Counted from the first letter of the stretch, positions 51,901 through 60,370 are shown. The stretch: DNA of 64,000 nt from Sandaracinus amylolyticus (GCF_021631985.1 NZ_CP070225.1:4216001-4280000), one strand, 5' to 3'. Translations and numbers: made by a program. Notes: generated by a model from the sequence alone, not told the origin.

Positions 51901-52456
51901 CGGCGCGCGGGTTGATCAGGCTGTCGCCGTCGTTGCAGTCGTCGCCGCAGGTCGTGCCCTCGTCGTCCGCGTTGCAGCACGCCTCGGACGCGGAGCCGTC
52001 GCCGTCGTCGTCGACGAAGCCGAACGTCGCGGCGTTGCAGTCCTCGTCGTGCCCTGCCGCGTCGCAGACCTCGGTGTTGCCGGGGAAGCGGTTGCGATCG
52101 GTGTCGTCGCAGTCGTCGCCGCCGCAGTCGACCGCGATGCGACCATCGCCGTCGGCGTCGAGCGCGACCGGGCAGTCGGTCACGCAGCGTCGCGCTTCTT
52201 CTTCGCAGACGTAGCCGGGCTCGCACGCTTCGACGTAGGCGGGCACGCAGCCGCGCTGATCGGCGTCGGTGGCGCCGGGCATGCAGCGCTCTTCGCCGTC
52301 GCAGTACACGCCGTTCTGGCACTCGCGATCGAGCACGCAGAGGGCGGGGCCTCCGTCGGGCTCGAGGCCGCCGTCGACTGCGGTGTCGGGTGGCGGCGCT
52401 TCGCACGCGACGATCAGCACGAGGGCGAGCACCGCGACGCCACGAAGGTCGAGCAT
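48929..52456 (-). CDS. Giant MopE-like metal-binding lipoprotein with C-terminal lectin-like domain
   Basis: About 1175 residues: lipobox LIVAC near residue 18, an Asp/Gly linker, then a string of about a dozen repeats built on C-N/D-x-x-D-D/N-D-C-D-x-x-x-D-E-G (for example CNDLDDDCDGTTDEG, CNGADDDCDGRTDEG, CNAIDDDCDGATDPG), the motif of surface copper/calcium-binding MopE-type proteins. Aromatic positions such as YHEDTDGDGYG and YHLDGDGDGFGG recur. The last 180 residues (AGAIWLDNPAAMRRLGWG through DGLVFEWRYYTG) resemble an L-type lectin sandwich. It should be displayed on the outer surface for metal or glycan binding. ATG 52456 is chosen. Confidence 0.82.
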   Translation of the reverse strand: MLDLRGVAVLALVLIVACEAPPPDTAVDGGLEPDGGPALCVLDRECQNGVYCDGEERCMPGATDADQRGCVPAYVEACEPGYVCEEEARRCVTDCPVALDADGDGRIAVDCGGDDCDDTDRNRFPGNTEVCDAAGHDEDCNAATFGFVDDDGDGSASEACCNADDEGTTCGDDCNDGDSLINPRAGEACDRVDNNCDGVADEVCPCAPGAAEVCGVGEGACQEGRRVCVEGIFGECIGAVGPTEELCDGVDNDCDASVDEHVLRTYHEDTDGDGYGSATSGVTTSACSVPEGWASNTLDCDDARAGVSPASPEVCNDLDDDCDGTTDEGLRRVYHLDGDGDGFGGAANTAGATCGPPSASYVERRGDCDDARASASPVGIESCNGADDDCDGRTDEGVLRTFHRDQDGDGVGGATTSTGCTAPSGYVTLGGDCADTDAARHPGRHDSCNAIDDDCDGATDPGCTCTDGARRDCGTGPGGGAPTNVGECAIGSQICVGGSWGSCVGDVSSSAEVCDGLDQDCDGRTDEGTVVTTCLGDGDGDGYGAGAATRQCRDATRASAGYCPPGWTTTGGDCNDANASARPMATESCNAIDDDCDTTIDESTIATGCFPDADADTYGIGSATAQCRDATRSAHGFCPLGYTNRGGDCNDSSSAIRPGATEACNGRDDDCDAAADDGAGMICALGTVRAGTGAYGSCGSVAGTYACNAGCTSETFTPSPPSETCNGSDDDCDGAIDDAFECRQSSTGHACVTGCGTVGTRSCSGSCSFGGQTCRGTEICNGCDDDVDGTADDGFTCRLGETRSCTRACGSGSVTGTQRCLADCSGWSDCTATETCNGCDDDGDGSVDNGFFCPRNAITYCTTACGTAGQQICNDSCSAFTESACYASAESCNYCDDDGDSATTDASLANGIVTDLYTCSSFRAASTITTCTTITSRTYTLVNGAANDAGAIWLDNPAAMRRLGWGPMSFVAEVTAGRSASPTTYPADGWAVILGRNGSGDLGAIGGGLGVPSTRDGLVFEWRYYTGTPSSQSDQVQVVRQSGGMRTVLGTVTPPAGHLDSTSSSDVTQRLFIEYTPDDPRTVTSEERLRLRFTVNGPIALDVAPSPSSCGGSICACDPPCASPSLARELVPGEPFQIGFSAATGGAVSMARVELNGTIVGTGPYTRAQRSNVCF

Positions 52457-52680
52457 GGACGCGCCGCCTGAGCAGCGCGCGTACCACGCGCCCGTGTGCT
52501 CGAAATCGTGCAGAACGCACGCACCGCACGCGGGCGGCCCGCGGGCGCGCACGCGCGCGGCCCACGCGACCGCGGACGGTGGAGCGCGACGACTCCAGTC
52601 GTCGGATCGCGCGCTCGATTCCAACGCGCTCGGGCCTGAAAAACGCGACGACGGCGAGCGACAAGTCCTCGGTGCAGGAC

Positions 52681-54345
52681 ATGCAAACGGAGATGGGCGT
52701 GCGCCACGCTGTGCCCCTCGCCATCACGCTCCTCCTCGCTGCGCTGTCGGGCTGCGGCGACGAGCTGCCCATCGCGCGACCGCGTCCGACGGGACGCGTG
52801 ATCCCCGCGGTGCCAGAGCCGCTGCGACGGCTCTCGCGCGTCGAGCACGAACGAACGCTGCGCGACTTGTTCCCGGGCACCGCGCTGCCGGTGCTGGAGC
52901 TTCCGGTCGACACGACGCTCGATCGACTGGAGAACGACGCGCGCTCGCTCGGGCCCTCGCAGCTCGGGATCGCGCGGTACGAAGAGTCCGCACGCGCCGT
53001 GGCGAGCGCGGTGATGGCCGACGAGCGTGCGCGCGCGCGGATCCTCGCGTGCGACGCATGGTCCACGCCGAGCGAGCAGGAAGCGTGCATCGATGCGTTC
53101 GTGGACGGCTTCGCGATGCGCGCGCTGCGCAGGCCACTCAGCGAGGACGAGGCGGAGCGACTCCGCTCGCGCATGCGCGCGTGGACGATGCAGACCGACT
53201 TCCTCGGTGCGATCGAGCTCGCGGTGCAGATGCTCCTGCAGACGCCGAGCTTCCTCTATCGCACCGAGCCCGCGAGCGGCGACGACGTGATCGCGGTCGA
53301 CGGCTACGAGATGGCCAGTCGGCTCTCGTATGCGCTCTGGCAGTCGATGCCCGACGACGCGCTCTTCGAGGCAGCTGCGACCGGTGCGCTGTCGAGCGGT
53401 GAAGGCATCGAGCGAGAAGCCCGACGCATGATCTCCGACGCGCGCGCGGGGGACACGATCGTCGACTTCCATCGGCAGTGGCTCGATCTCGATCGCATCC
53501 TCGAGCCCGAGCACGCGGTGCGCGCGGAGGAGACGCGCAGCGACTGGGATGCGCGGACGCAGCGCGACGCGCACACCGAAGCGCTGCGCTTCGTGCGGCT
53601 CGCGCTGGTCGAGGGAGACGGCCGGCTCGCGTCGCTCCTCGAGAGCCCCGAGGCCGAGCTCAGCGGACGCCTCGCGCATCTCTACGACGTCGCGACCGAC
53701 CCTTCGTGGGCCGACGACGAGTGGCGTCGCGTGACGCTGCCCGAGGAACGACGCGCCGGCATCCTCACGCGCATCGCCGTGCTCGCGTCGCACGCGCACC
53801 CTGGCTACGCGTCTCCGCCGCTGCGCGGCAGCTTCGTGCTCGAGACGCTCCTCTGCGCGCCGCGCACGAGCCCACCCGCCGACGTCGATCTCTCGCAGCC
53901 GCGGCCGAGCGACGGAGATGGCCCACGCACCAACCGCGAGCTCTTCGCGCAGCGCACCAGCTCCGCGATGTGCCAGGGCTGTCATGCGCGGCTCGACGGC
54001 ATCGGCTTCAGCCTCGAGCACTACGACGCCGCCGGCGTGTGGCGCGACGTCGAGGTGGGCGTGGCGATCGACGCCGCGGGCGCGCTCCACGGCACCGACG
54101 TCGACGGGCCCTACCAAGGTGCGCTCGAGCTCTCGAGCCGGCTCGCGACGAGCCGCGACGTGCATGCGTGTTACACGCGCCGCTGGCTGCAATTCGTGCG
54201 CGGCAGGCCGGCGGACGCGAGCGAGCAGTTCCTCCTCGCGGAGCTGGAGGAGCGGTTCGCGGAGAGCGGCGGCGACGTGCGAGCGCTGATGCTCGCCATC
54301 GTCACGCACCCGAGCTTCGCGCGGCGCACGGCGGTGGGCGAATGA
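52681..54345 (+). CDS. DUF1592/DUF1588-type protein with c-heme motif
   Basis: About 554 residues: signal peptide with lipobox LSGC, then the DUF1587/1592 region LRRLSRVEHERTLRDLFPG, a long helical middle (VQMLLQTPSFLYRTEP, ASRLSYALWQSMPDD) and DUF1588 with RAGILTRIAVLASHAHP and the heme site MCQGCHARLDGIGFSLE (Cys-x-x-Cys-His). These domains occur together in Planctomycetes and Myxococcota proteins of unknown but probably redox and envelope-linked function. The gene overlaps the DUF1552 gene by ATGA. Start by ATG 52681 or 52693 is a guess, as neither has a good ribosome site. Confidence 0.87.
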   Translation: MQTEMGVRHAVPLAITLLLAALSGCGDELPIARPRPTGRVIPAVPEPLRRLSRVEHERTLRDLFPGTALPVLELPVDTTLDRLENDARSLGPSQLGIARYEESARAVASAVMADERARARILACDAWSTPSEQEACIDAFVDGFAMRALRRPLSEDEAERLRSRMRAWTMQTDFLGAIELAVQMLLQTPSFLYRTEPASGDDVIAVDGYEMASRLSYALWQSMPDDALFEAAATGALSSGEGIEREARRMISDARAGDTIVDFHRQWLDLDRILEPEHAVRAEETRSDWDARTQRDAHTEALRFVRLALVEGDGRLASLLESPEAELSGRLAHLYDVATDPSWADDEWRRVTLPEERRAGILTRIAVLASHAHPGYASPPLRGSFVLETLLCAPRTSPPADVDLSQPRPSDGDGPRTNRELFAQRTSSAMCQGCHARLDGIGFSLEHYDAAGVWRDVEVGVAIDAAGALHGTDVDGPYQGALELSSRLATSRDVHACYTRRWLQFVRGRPADASEQFLLAELEERFAESGGDVRALMLAIVTHPSFARRTAVGE

Positions 54346-55777
54346 CGACGATCCTCGATCGACGACGGTTCTTGCGCGCGATGGGTCTGTCGGCGCTCGC
54401 ATCGGCGGCGCTGGGGCGATCGACCGTGCACGCCGGGGACGACGAGCCACCGCCGCGACGCATCGTGTTCTTCTGCACGGGCCACGCGCACGTGTGGAAC
54501 GGCTGGCACGTCGCGCTCCCAGGGCTGCCCACCGATCGCACCGTGGAGCGCTCGCTGCTCGAGCTCTCGCGCGACGAGCTCAGCCCGGTGCTGCGGCCCT
54601 TCCACGCGATGCGCGATCGCGTGCTGCCGATCGAAGGAATCGCGCACACCTCGGTGCTCGGGGATCTCGCAGCGCTCGCCGGCCAGACCGGCGTCGATGG
54701 CAATCACCACAACGTCGCGATGGCGCATCTGCTCACGACGCGCATCGCGCAGCAGCGTGGGCCCGGGACGATCTGCATCGGCGGCGGGCGCTCGATCGAT
54801 CAGGAGATCGGCGCGCGCCTCGCGCAGCCCGGACGCTTCGACGCGTGCGTCTGGGGCGCCAACCACTGGATGCCGTACTCGTCCTCGGCGCGGGCCAGGC
54901 CGCGCCGCGCGTCGAAGATCCCGAGCGTGCCTACGCGGATCTGCTCGGTCTCTACGTGCCTCCGACCACCGACACGCCGCGCACGCGCGACGAGCGCATC
55001 CGCGCGCTCCGCGGGAGCGTGCTGGACGCGGTGGCGCGCGAGCACGAATTCATGCGCTCGCGCATGGGGCTCGAGGGCGCGCGCAAGCTCGAGCAGCACC
55101 GCGACATCGTTCGCGATCTCGAGCGCGCGCTCGGCATCGCGGTGCCGACACGCTGCGATCCCGCCTTCGAGTCGACGGGCCACGTGATCGACCAGTACTC
55201 GCGCCTCGCGACCCTGGCGCTCTCGTGCGATCTCACGCGCGTCGTCACGATCGTCCCGCCGATCCTCGAGCCCACGGAGTTCGGCTATCCGGCGAGCTCC
55301 GACGTGCACGGGCGCTTCGCCCACAGCTCGGTCGACGACGGGAGCGAGCCCTTCGATCCCGTGTCGGAGCGCGCGATGATCGACTACGGCATCTTCTATT
55401 CGCAGCGCTTCCTCGCGCTGCTGGAGATGCTCGACGCGGTCCCCGAGGGATCGGGGACGATGCTCGATCACACGACGGTCGTGTGGCTGACCGAGCTGGG
55501 CTCACCGACGCACCAACACGTCGACGCGTGCACGCTGATCGCGGGCGGCACCGACTTCTTCCGCACCGGTCGCTACGTGCGCTACGCGCGCGACGTGCGC
55601 GCCGCGATCGACTGGGCGGGGCGACCGCTCTCGCACGGGCCCGCGCTCTCGCAGCTCTTCGTGACGTTGCTGCGCAGCTTCGGCTGGGACGACGATCACT
55701 TCGGGATGCGCGAGGTGACGCGTCGCGACGGAAGCGCGATCGACGTGCGCGGGACACTCCGCGAGCTGCACGTCTGA
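54342..55777 (+). pseudogene. DUF1552 protein, single-base frameshift in the middle
   Basis: Conceptual product about 478 residues, a twin-arginine-exported partner (RRRFLRAMGLSALASAA) of the DUF1592 protein. Frame 1 runs from the start through FFCTGHAHVWNGWHVAL and GTICIGGGRSIDQEIG to ACVWGANHWMPYS; the remainder continues in another frame as LGAGQAAPRVEDPERAYADL through FGYPASSDVHGRFAHS to the stop at 55777. The break fits one missing base at about 54881-54882. All other family motifs are intact, including SDVHGRFAHSS and ELGSPTHQHVD. Either a sequence error or a recent mutation that disables the pair. Confidence 0.82.
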
Positions 55778-55860
55778 TCGCGTCGAACGTGAGGGCGCTC
55801 TTCGCGCGCCGCGCGTATGACGCACCGTGATCGTCGAGCCCGCGGTCGACTCGCGCTACC

Positions 55861-56754
55861 GTGCGCGCGGTGCAGGTCTTCCTCACCGGCGGCACCGGCT
55901 ACGTCGGCGCGCACCTCGCGCGCGCCCTGCTCGCGCGCGGCCACCGCCTCACGCTGCTCGCGCGCGACCCCGCGAAGATCCCGTCGTGGGCCGGCGCCGC
56001 GGACATCCGCTTCGTGCGCGGCGACCTGCGCGACGCCGCGTCCCTCGAGCCCGCGCTCCGCGGCCACCACGCGCTGATCCACAACGCGCTGATCTGGGAC
56101 GAGGAGCCCACCGAGCTCGATCTCGTCGATCCCCGCGCCACCATCGCGCTGCTGCACGCCGCCCAGCGCGCCGCCATCCCGCGCCTCCTCTACACGTCGT
56201 CGACCGCGGTCCACCGCCCGTTCCACGCCCGCATGAGCGCGTCCGATCCCCTCGCGCCCGCCGATTTCTACGGCGTCACCAAGGCGACCGGCGAGCTCGC
56301 GCTGTGGGCCGTCGCCCAGGCTCACGGCCTTCGCGGGACCGTGATCCGCCCCAGCGCCGTCGTCGGCGCGCCCGCGTTCCCCGGCGCACCGTTCAAGTCG
56401 GATCGGCGCCTCGAGAATCTCGTCGCGCGTGCCCGCCGCGGAGAGCGCTTGGTCGTGGCGCGCCACGACGCCCGCCAGTGGATCGCCGCATGCGATCTCG
56501 CCGAGCTCTACACCCGCGCCCTCGAGACGGATGCCGGCGGCACCATCCTCGCGGTCGCCCGCGACGTCGTGAGCTGGGAGGACATCGCCCGCGAGATCGT
56601 CCGCCGGGTCGGCACCGGCGAGGTCCACGTCGAAGACACCGGCCTCCCAGCCGATCCCTTCGTCTTCGACACCACCGACCTCGACCGCACCTTCGGCGTC
56701 ACGTTCGAAGCGCGAGCCGCCGTGATCGATCACATCGCGCACCTCACGCGGTGA
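55861..56754 (+). CDS. NAD(P)-dependent epimerase/dehydratase family (extended SDR)
   Basis: A 297-residue Rossmann enzyme. The nucleotide motif FLTGGTGYVGAHLARALL is at the N-terminus, an acidic-loop DIRFVRGDLRDAASL follows, a catalytic Ser sits in LYTSST and the Tyr-x-x-x-Lys is in YGVTK. The C-terminus (GGTILAVARDVVSWEDIA) is the substrate-binding part. It likely acts on a nucleotide sugar or related carbonyl; the substrate is not identified. The start is a GTG at 55861, with a second GTG three codons later. Confidence 0.88.
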   Translation: MRAVQVFLTGGTGYVGAHLARALLARGHRLTLLARDPAKIPSWAGAADIRFVRGDLRDAASLEPALRGHHALIHNALIWDEEPTELDLVDPRATIALLHAAQRAAIPRLLYTSSTAVHRPFHARMSASDPLAPADFYGVTKATGELALWAVAQAHGLRGTVIRPSAVVGAPAFPGAPFKSDRRLENLVARARRGERLVVARHDARQWIAACDLAELYTRALETDAGGTILAVARDVVSWEDIAREIVRRVGTGEVHVEDTGLPADPFVFDTTDLDRTFGVTFEARAAVIDHIAHLTR

Positions 56755-56854
56755 TCGAGCCGACGGCAGCCAGCTCGCCCACGTCTTCGAGCTCGCAACG
56801 CGCCGCAGGGCAGGGGATGTCACGGAGACGACCACTTCGGGCTCGGGCCGGCGC

Positions 56855-57739
56855 ATGATCGCGACGATGTCGCTACGCGGGCTCGTGCTCGTCCTCGCCT
56901 TCCATGCAGCGCTCGCGACGACGGCGAGCGCCCAGCGCACGTACCGGCACCCGCGCCCCGCGACGTCGCACCGCGAGCTCACCCCCGAGGAGATCGCGGA
57001 GCACGACTCCGAGATGGCGGCGCTCCAGGCACGCTGCGACGCGGTGGGGCGCGAGCAGTGTCTGGAGGAGGATCGCGCGCAGCGAGCAGCGCACCTGCGG
57101 GCCGTCACGCACGAGACGATCGCGATCGTCGGCGGGGCGCTCGCGGTGCTGGTGTTGTTCTTCTTCGTTCGGCGGTCGCCACGACGGCGGGCCGCGTCAC
57201 CAGCACCACCGGTCGAGCAGTGGGACCTCGCGGTGGTCGAGGTCGCGCTCGCGCGGGAGCACGTCGCGGCCGTGCGGCACGCGCTCGAGGAGATCCTCGC
57301 GTCGCGCCTCAATGCGCGCGACGTGCTCCCCGAGCTCGCGACCGCGCTCGCGCGCGCGCCGTGGACGCACGTCGCGCTCCGCCAGTACGCGAGGACCGAC
57401 GCGCCGGTCGCGGAGGAGCGCCACCGCGCGGTGCGCGCCGAGATCGCGGCGCGCGAGACGCTCGAGGTCCCGCCCGAGCCCGGCCGCGGCTATCGCGGCG
57501 AAGCGGCGCGCGAGGAGGAGGAGCACGCGCTCGTCTCCTTGATCGTCCTCACGCGCGCGGAGCTCCCGGACGCGATCGGAGCGCCTCCCGAAGCCGCGCG
57601 GCGCACGCTCGAGTCCCTCGCGCGCCGGCCATCGAGCGAGATCGTGCAGGTCGATCTCACGTGGTTCCCGCCCGGTGCCGGCGAGACGACGCCGACCCGC
57701 GATCTCGTGGCGCGCGCCCCGCGCCTGGTCCGGACCTGA
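56855..57739 (+). CDS. DUF1517-like membrane-anchored protein
   Basis: A 294-residue protein with a signal-like N-terminus (GLVLVLAFHAALATTASAQ), a short periplasmic part, a membrane helix around residues 90-108 (IAIVGGALAVLVLFFFV) and a cytosolic domain VEQWDLAVVEVALAREH, DVLPELATALARAPWTHVAL, EEEHALVSLIVLTRAELP and EIVQVDLTWFPPG. The last part matches DUF1517 (Tic-like/YgcG neighbours) by pattern. Function unknown; the tight Arg/Glu distribution suggests interaction with other proteins. It ends 36 bp from the convergent tonB gene. Confidence 0.7.
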   Translation: MIATMSLRGLVLVLAFHAALATTASAQRTYRHPRPATSHRELTPEEIAEHDSEMAALQARCDAVGREQCLEEDRAQRAAHLRAVTHETIAIVGGALAVLVLFFFVRRSPRRRAASPAPPVEQWDLAVVEVALAREHVAAVRHALEEILASRLNARDVLPELATALARAPWTHVALRQYARTDAPVAEERHRAVRAEIAARETLEVPPEPGRGYRGEAAREEEEHALVSLIVLTRAELPDAIGAPPEAARRTLESLARRPSSEIVQVDLTWFPPGAGETTPTRDLVARAPRLVRT

Positions 57740-57775
57740 GCGCGTTCCCGAAAGCGACCCGGACCCGGCCCCCGT

Positions 57776-58615
57776 TCAGAGCCCGACCGCGAACTCGCAC
57801 TCGAAGCTGGCGTCGGTCGCGACCGCGGCGCCGTCCTGCGCGAGCGGCGGATCCCAGCGCAGCTGCTGCACGGTGCGACGGCACGCCTCTGCGAAGCCCT
57901 GCGACGGCGGGGTCTCGCTGCGGGTGCGGAACCTCTGCACGCTCCCGTCCGGCATGATGCGGAAGCCGATCACCACGCGCCCTTCGATGCCGAGCTGACG
58001 CGCGCGCGGCGGATAGTTCCGCTGCAGCACCGCGTTCATGTCGCCCTGAGGGCTCGGGCGTCGCGACAGATCTGCGAGCGCGACCACGCGCGGTCCTTCG
58101 GGCGCCGCAGTGCCGGTGCCTCCGACCGCGCCGCCGCGACCGCCCTCGCGACGACGCCCGGTGACGACCGCGCCCGGCTGGCCGATCGGCCCGTCCATCG
58201 GCGCGCCGTTGCCGACCGGCATCGCGAACGTCTCGGCGCCCTCGTTGGTCAGCGTCTCGCCGGTGAAGTCCGCGATCGCCTCTTCGACGGGCGGCGGCTC
58301 TTCGCTCGGCGGCTCGGGCTGCGGGTCCGGCGTGGTCGGGCGCGGCTCGGTGCGCTCCACGCGACGCGGCTCGGGGCGCACCGGCTCGGGCTCGGGCTCC
58401 GGCGGCGGAGGCTCGGGCTCCTCGACCACCGGCTCGGGCTCCGGCTCGGGCAGGGGCTCCTCGATCGCGACGATCTCGATCATCTGCGGCTCGTTCGGGA
58501 TCAGGTCCCGCACGATCGGCAGCGCGATCAACACGACCGCGACGACGACGTGCGCGCCGATGCTGAGCACCAGCGCGCCGAACAGCCTCGCGAGCCCTGC
58601 CCCGCCGTCTCCCAA
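57776..58615 (-). CDS. tonB: TonB-family energy transducer
   Basis: A 279-residue protein: an N-terminal membrane helix (FGALVLSIGAHVVVAVVLIA, with the conserved SxxxH His of TonB), a Pro/Glu-rich periplasmic stalk, a Gly-rich stretch, and a C-terminal beta-alpha-beta region ending RVVIGFRIMPDGSVQRFRT and AFECEF-like ASFECEFAV, which contacts outer-membrane receptors. It should convert the ExbBD proton force into active transport. It is the last gene of the exbB-exbD-tonB operon, nine bases after exbD. Confidence 0.9.
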   Translation of the reverse strand: MGDGGAGLARLFGALVLSIGAHVVVAVVLIALPIVRDLIPNEPQMIEIVAIEEPLPEPEPEPVVEEPEPPPPEPEPEPVRPEPRRVERTEPRPTTPDPQPEPPSEEPPPVEEAIADFTGETLTNEGAETFAMPVGNGAPMDGPIGQPGAVVTGRRREGGRGGAVGGTGTAAPEGPRVVALADLSRRPSPQGDMNAVLQRNYPPRARQLGIEGRVVIGFRIMPDGSVQRFRTRSETPPSQGFAEACRRTVQQLRWDPPLAQDGAAVATDASFECEFAVGL

Positions 58616-58624
58616 GCGTCTCGA

Positions 58625-59062
58625 CTACTGCGCGAGGTCTTCGGGGCGGACGTTGATCGCGTAGCGCGTCACGCCCTCTTGGCGGAGCGAGTCGAGCACG
58701 TACACGAAGCGCGAGTGCTGGATGCGGCCGTCGGCCGCGATCGTCGCGCGCGACTCGTTGCGATCGGGGAGGCCCGCGACGTAGCGACGGATCGCCGGCC
58801 GGAAGGCCTCGTCGGAGATCGGCTGCGCGTCGATGTAGAGGTGCCCCTCCGAGTCGACCGACACCGCGAGCGTGCGCGGCGTCGTCGCCGACGAGTCCTC
58901 GGGCGTCGCCTGCGGCAGCTCCATCGGGATGCTGTGCGACACGATGTAGCTCGCGGTGACCATCAGGATGATCAGCAGCACGAGGACGACGTCGACGAGC
59001 GGCGTGACGTTGATCGAAGTGATCAGATCGTCGTCGCCACCACCACCGGTTCCACCGCCCAT
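58625..59062 (-). CDS. exbD: ExbD/TolR-type biopolymer transport protein
   Basis: A 145-residue single-helix protein with the critical Asp24 in NVTPLVDVVLVLLIIL, the proton-carrying residue, and a periplasmic domain (AVSVDSEGHLYIDAQPI, ESRATIAADGRIQHSRFVYV). It works with ExbB and TonB. The gene overlaps none but lies four bases after exbB; the order and spacing point to one transcript. TolR is an alternative, but the neighbouring TonB-type gene favours ExbD. Confidence 0.92.
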   Translation of the reverse strand: MGGGTGGGGDDDLITSINVTPLVDVVLVLLIILMVTASYIVSHSIPMELPQATPEDSSATTPRTLAVSVDSEGHLYIDAQPISDEAFRPAIRRYVAGLPDRNESRATIAADGRIQHSRFVYVLDSLRQEGVTRYAINVRPEDLAQ

Positions 59063-59066
59063 CGCG

Positions 59067-59726
59067 TCACTCCGCCGCGGCTTCCGCGACGCCGTTCTTA
59101 CGGCGCTCGGACTTGAGGAACGCCAGCACTTCCCTGCCCATCGCGTCGGCGCGCGTGAGGCGTGCCTTGATGATGCGCTGGAAGAGGTTGAAGAACGCGA
59201 CCGCGGGCAGCGCGACGAGCAGGCCGATCAGCGTCGCGACGAGCGCTTCACCGACCTCCGCCATCAGGCCCGCGCTGACCTGTCCCTGGCTCTCGTTGAG
59301 CTCGTGGAACGCGCGGATGATGCCGATGACGGTGCCGGCCAGCCCGACGAAGGGCGCGTTGTTGCCGACGGTGCCGAGGAACGCGAGGTTGCGCTCCATG
59401 TTCAGGCGCGAGATGGACGTCTGACCGTCCATGCGCTCTTCGGCCGTCTCCGCGCCGTCCTCGGCCGCGTCGAGCCCGGCGAGCGCGACCTGCGCCTCCA
59501 CGCTCCGTGATTGCCGCATGCGGGTGCGCGCGGCGTCGACGTCGTTGGAGCGGAGCTTCGCGAGCAGGTCGCTCTTGAGCTTCGCGATGTCGTCGCGCGA
59601 GACGAAGAGGTAGTACGCGCGCTCGAGAATGATCGCCAAGCCCACGATCGACAGCAGCACGAGCAGCCACATGACCCACGTGGCCCCGAGCATCGCGAAG
59701 GCGGTGAGGCGTTCCTGGATGTCCAT
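59067..59726 (-). CDS. exbB: ExbB/TolQ-type proton channel protein
   Basis: A 219-residue membrane protein with the family's first helix WVMWLLVLLSIVGLAIILE, the second pair around residues 115-145 (NAPFVGLAGTVIGIIRAFHEL) and the third in GEALVATLIGLLVALPAVAFFN. The GLAGTVIGI motif is typical. Together with ExbD it forms the proton pore that powers TonB. It is the first gene of the operon; a cluster of dyads including a Nur-like box lies 85-113 bases upstream. Confidence 0.92.
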   Translation of the reverse strand: MDIQERLTAFAMLGATWVMWLLVLLSIVGLAIILERAYYLFVSRDDIAKLKSDLLAKLRSNDVDAARTRMRQSRSVEAQVALAGLDAAEDGAETAEERMDGQTSISRLNMERNLAFLGTVGNNAPFVGLAGTVIGIIRAFHELNESQGQVSAGLMAEVGEALVATLIGLLVALPAVAFFNLFQRIIKARLTRADAMGREVLAFLKSERRKNGVAEAAAE

Positions 59727-59774
59727 TCGGGCGAGATCCTGAGGTAAAAGGGCGCGAGAAGCCGCGGAACCCTA

Positions 59775-59839
59775 CGAGAGGTGCATTGCAGACGCAACCA
59801 ACATTGAGAATGCAATGTGGTTGCAGAACGCGTCTCTCG
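59775..59839 (-). promoter_or_regulatory. Dyad cluster with a Nur/Fur-like box upstream of exbB
   Basis: TGCAA-N5-TTGCA at 59811-59825 is a perfect inverted repeat resembling the nickel regulator Nur's box (tTGCaa-N5-ttGCAA, 10 of 12 positions). It lies in a larger imperfect dyad (GCAACCAACATTG 59794-59806 with CAATGTGGTTGC 59813-59824), and outer arms CGAGAG/CTCTCG close at 59775-59780 and 59834-59839. The motif GCATTGCA and its near complement recur at 59783-59790. The gene it would control is exbB at 59726. Confidence 0.5.
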
Positions 59840-59847
59840 GCCAGCTA

Positions 59848-59869
59848 TTCCCGAACGTCGTTCCGGGAA
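59848..59869. other. Small hairpin upstream of exbB
   Basis: TTCCCGAAC (59848-59856) pairs with GTTC-c-GGGAA (59860-59869) around a three-base loop with one bulge. It lies beyond the 3' end of the small HTH gene at 59999 and ahead of the dyad cluster, so it could be that gene's terminator or part of the exbB control region. No T-tract. Confidence 0.4.
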
Positions 59870-59998
59870 CGCCTCACACGACTCCGCAGATGGGATCTTG
59901 GTCCAGCGGGAGTGCTCGCTGGTGGCGGGCCCGGACGGCAGCGTGCGGCGCACGCGGACGGGAGGGCTCTGCGCCGACGAGCCGTTTTTGGACACCTC

Positions 59999-60259
59999 TC
60001 AGCTGCGCCCGAGCTCGCGCGCGACCAGGCGCCAGACGTCGCTGACCGAATCGATCTCGAGACGCACGCAGGCGACGCGCAGCGCGGCCGCGGCGAGCGA
60101 CGGGTCGACCCCGAGCTGCGCCGGAAGCGCTTCGGGCGCGACGCCCGCGAGCGAGAGCGCGATCACGCGCCGCTCGATGTCGTTGAGCCCGACCCTCGCT
60201 GCGAGATGCGCCACGACGCGCTCCGCAGCCGCCCCGTCTCCGTGCGTGCTCGCCCCCAT
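59999..60259 (-). CDS. Small LuxR-type helix-turn-helix protein
   Basis: About 86 residues from ATG 60259. The central part GLNDIERRVIALSLAGVAPEALPAQLG, with VDPSLAAAALRVACVRLEIDS after it, follows the LuxR/NarL C-terminal DNA-binding pattern, with the recognition helix in PSLAAAALRVACVRL. There is no receiver or sensor domain, so it would be a free-standing DNA-binding module. It lies about 110 bp beyond the sugar ABC permease gene and is not strongly supported by codon pattern alone; treat as a likely but small gene. Confidence 0.55.
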   Translation of the reverse strand: MGASTHGDGAAAERVVAHLAARVGLNDIERRVIALSLAGVAPEALPAQLGVDPSLAAAALRVACVRLEIDSVSDVWRLVARELGRS

Positions 60260-60370
60260 GATCAACAAGTGGCGAGCCGCGCGCGAACCGGCTCAGGATT
60301 CTCTTGTCACCTCCGGCCATCGACGGGCCAGGTGCACGTCCTCGAACGGAGATCGCCTCGAACGGAGATC

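Noticed and set aside
54879-54890. Programmed -1 frameshift in the DUF1552 gene
   Set aside because: No slippery heptamer and no clear downstream stem-loop; a single-base deletion explains it more simply.
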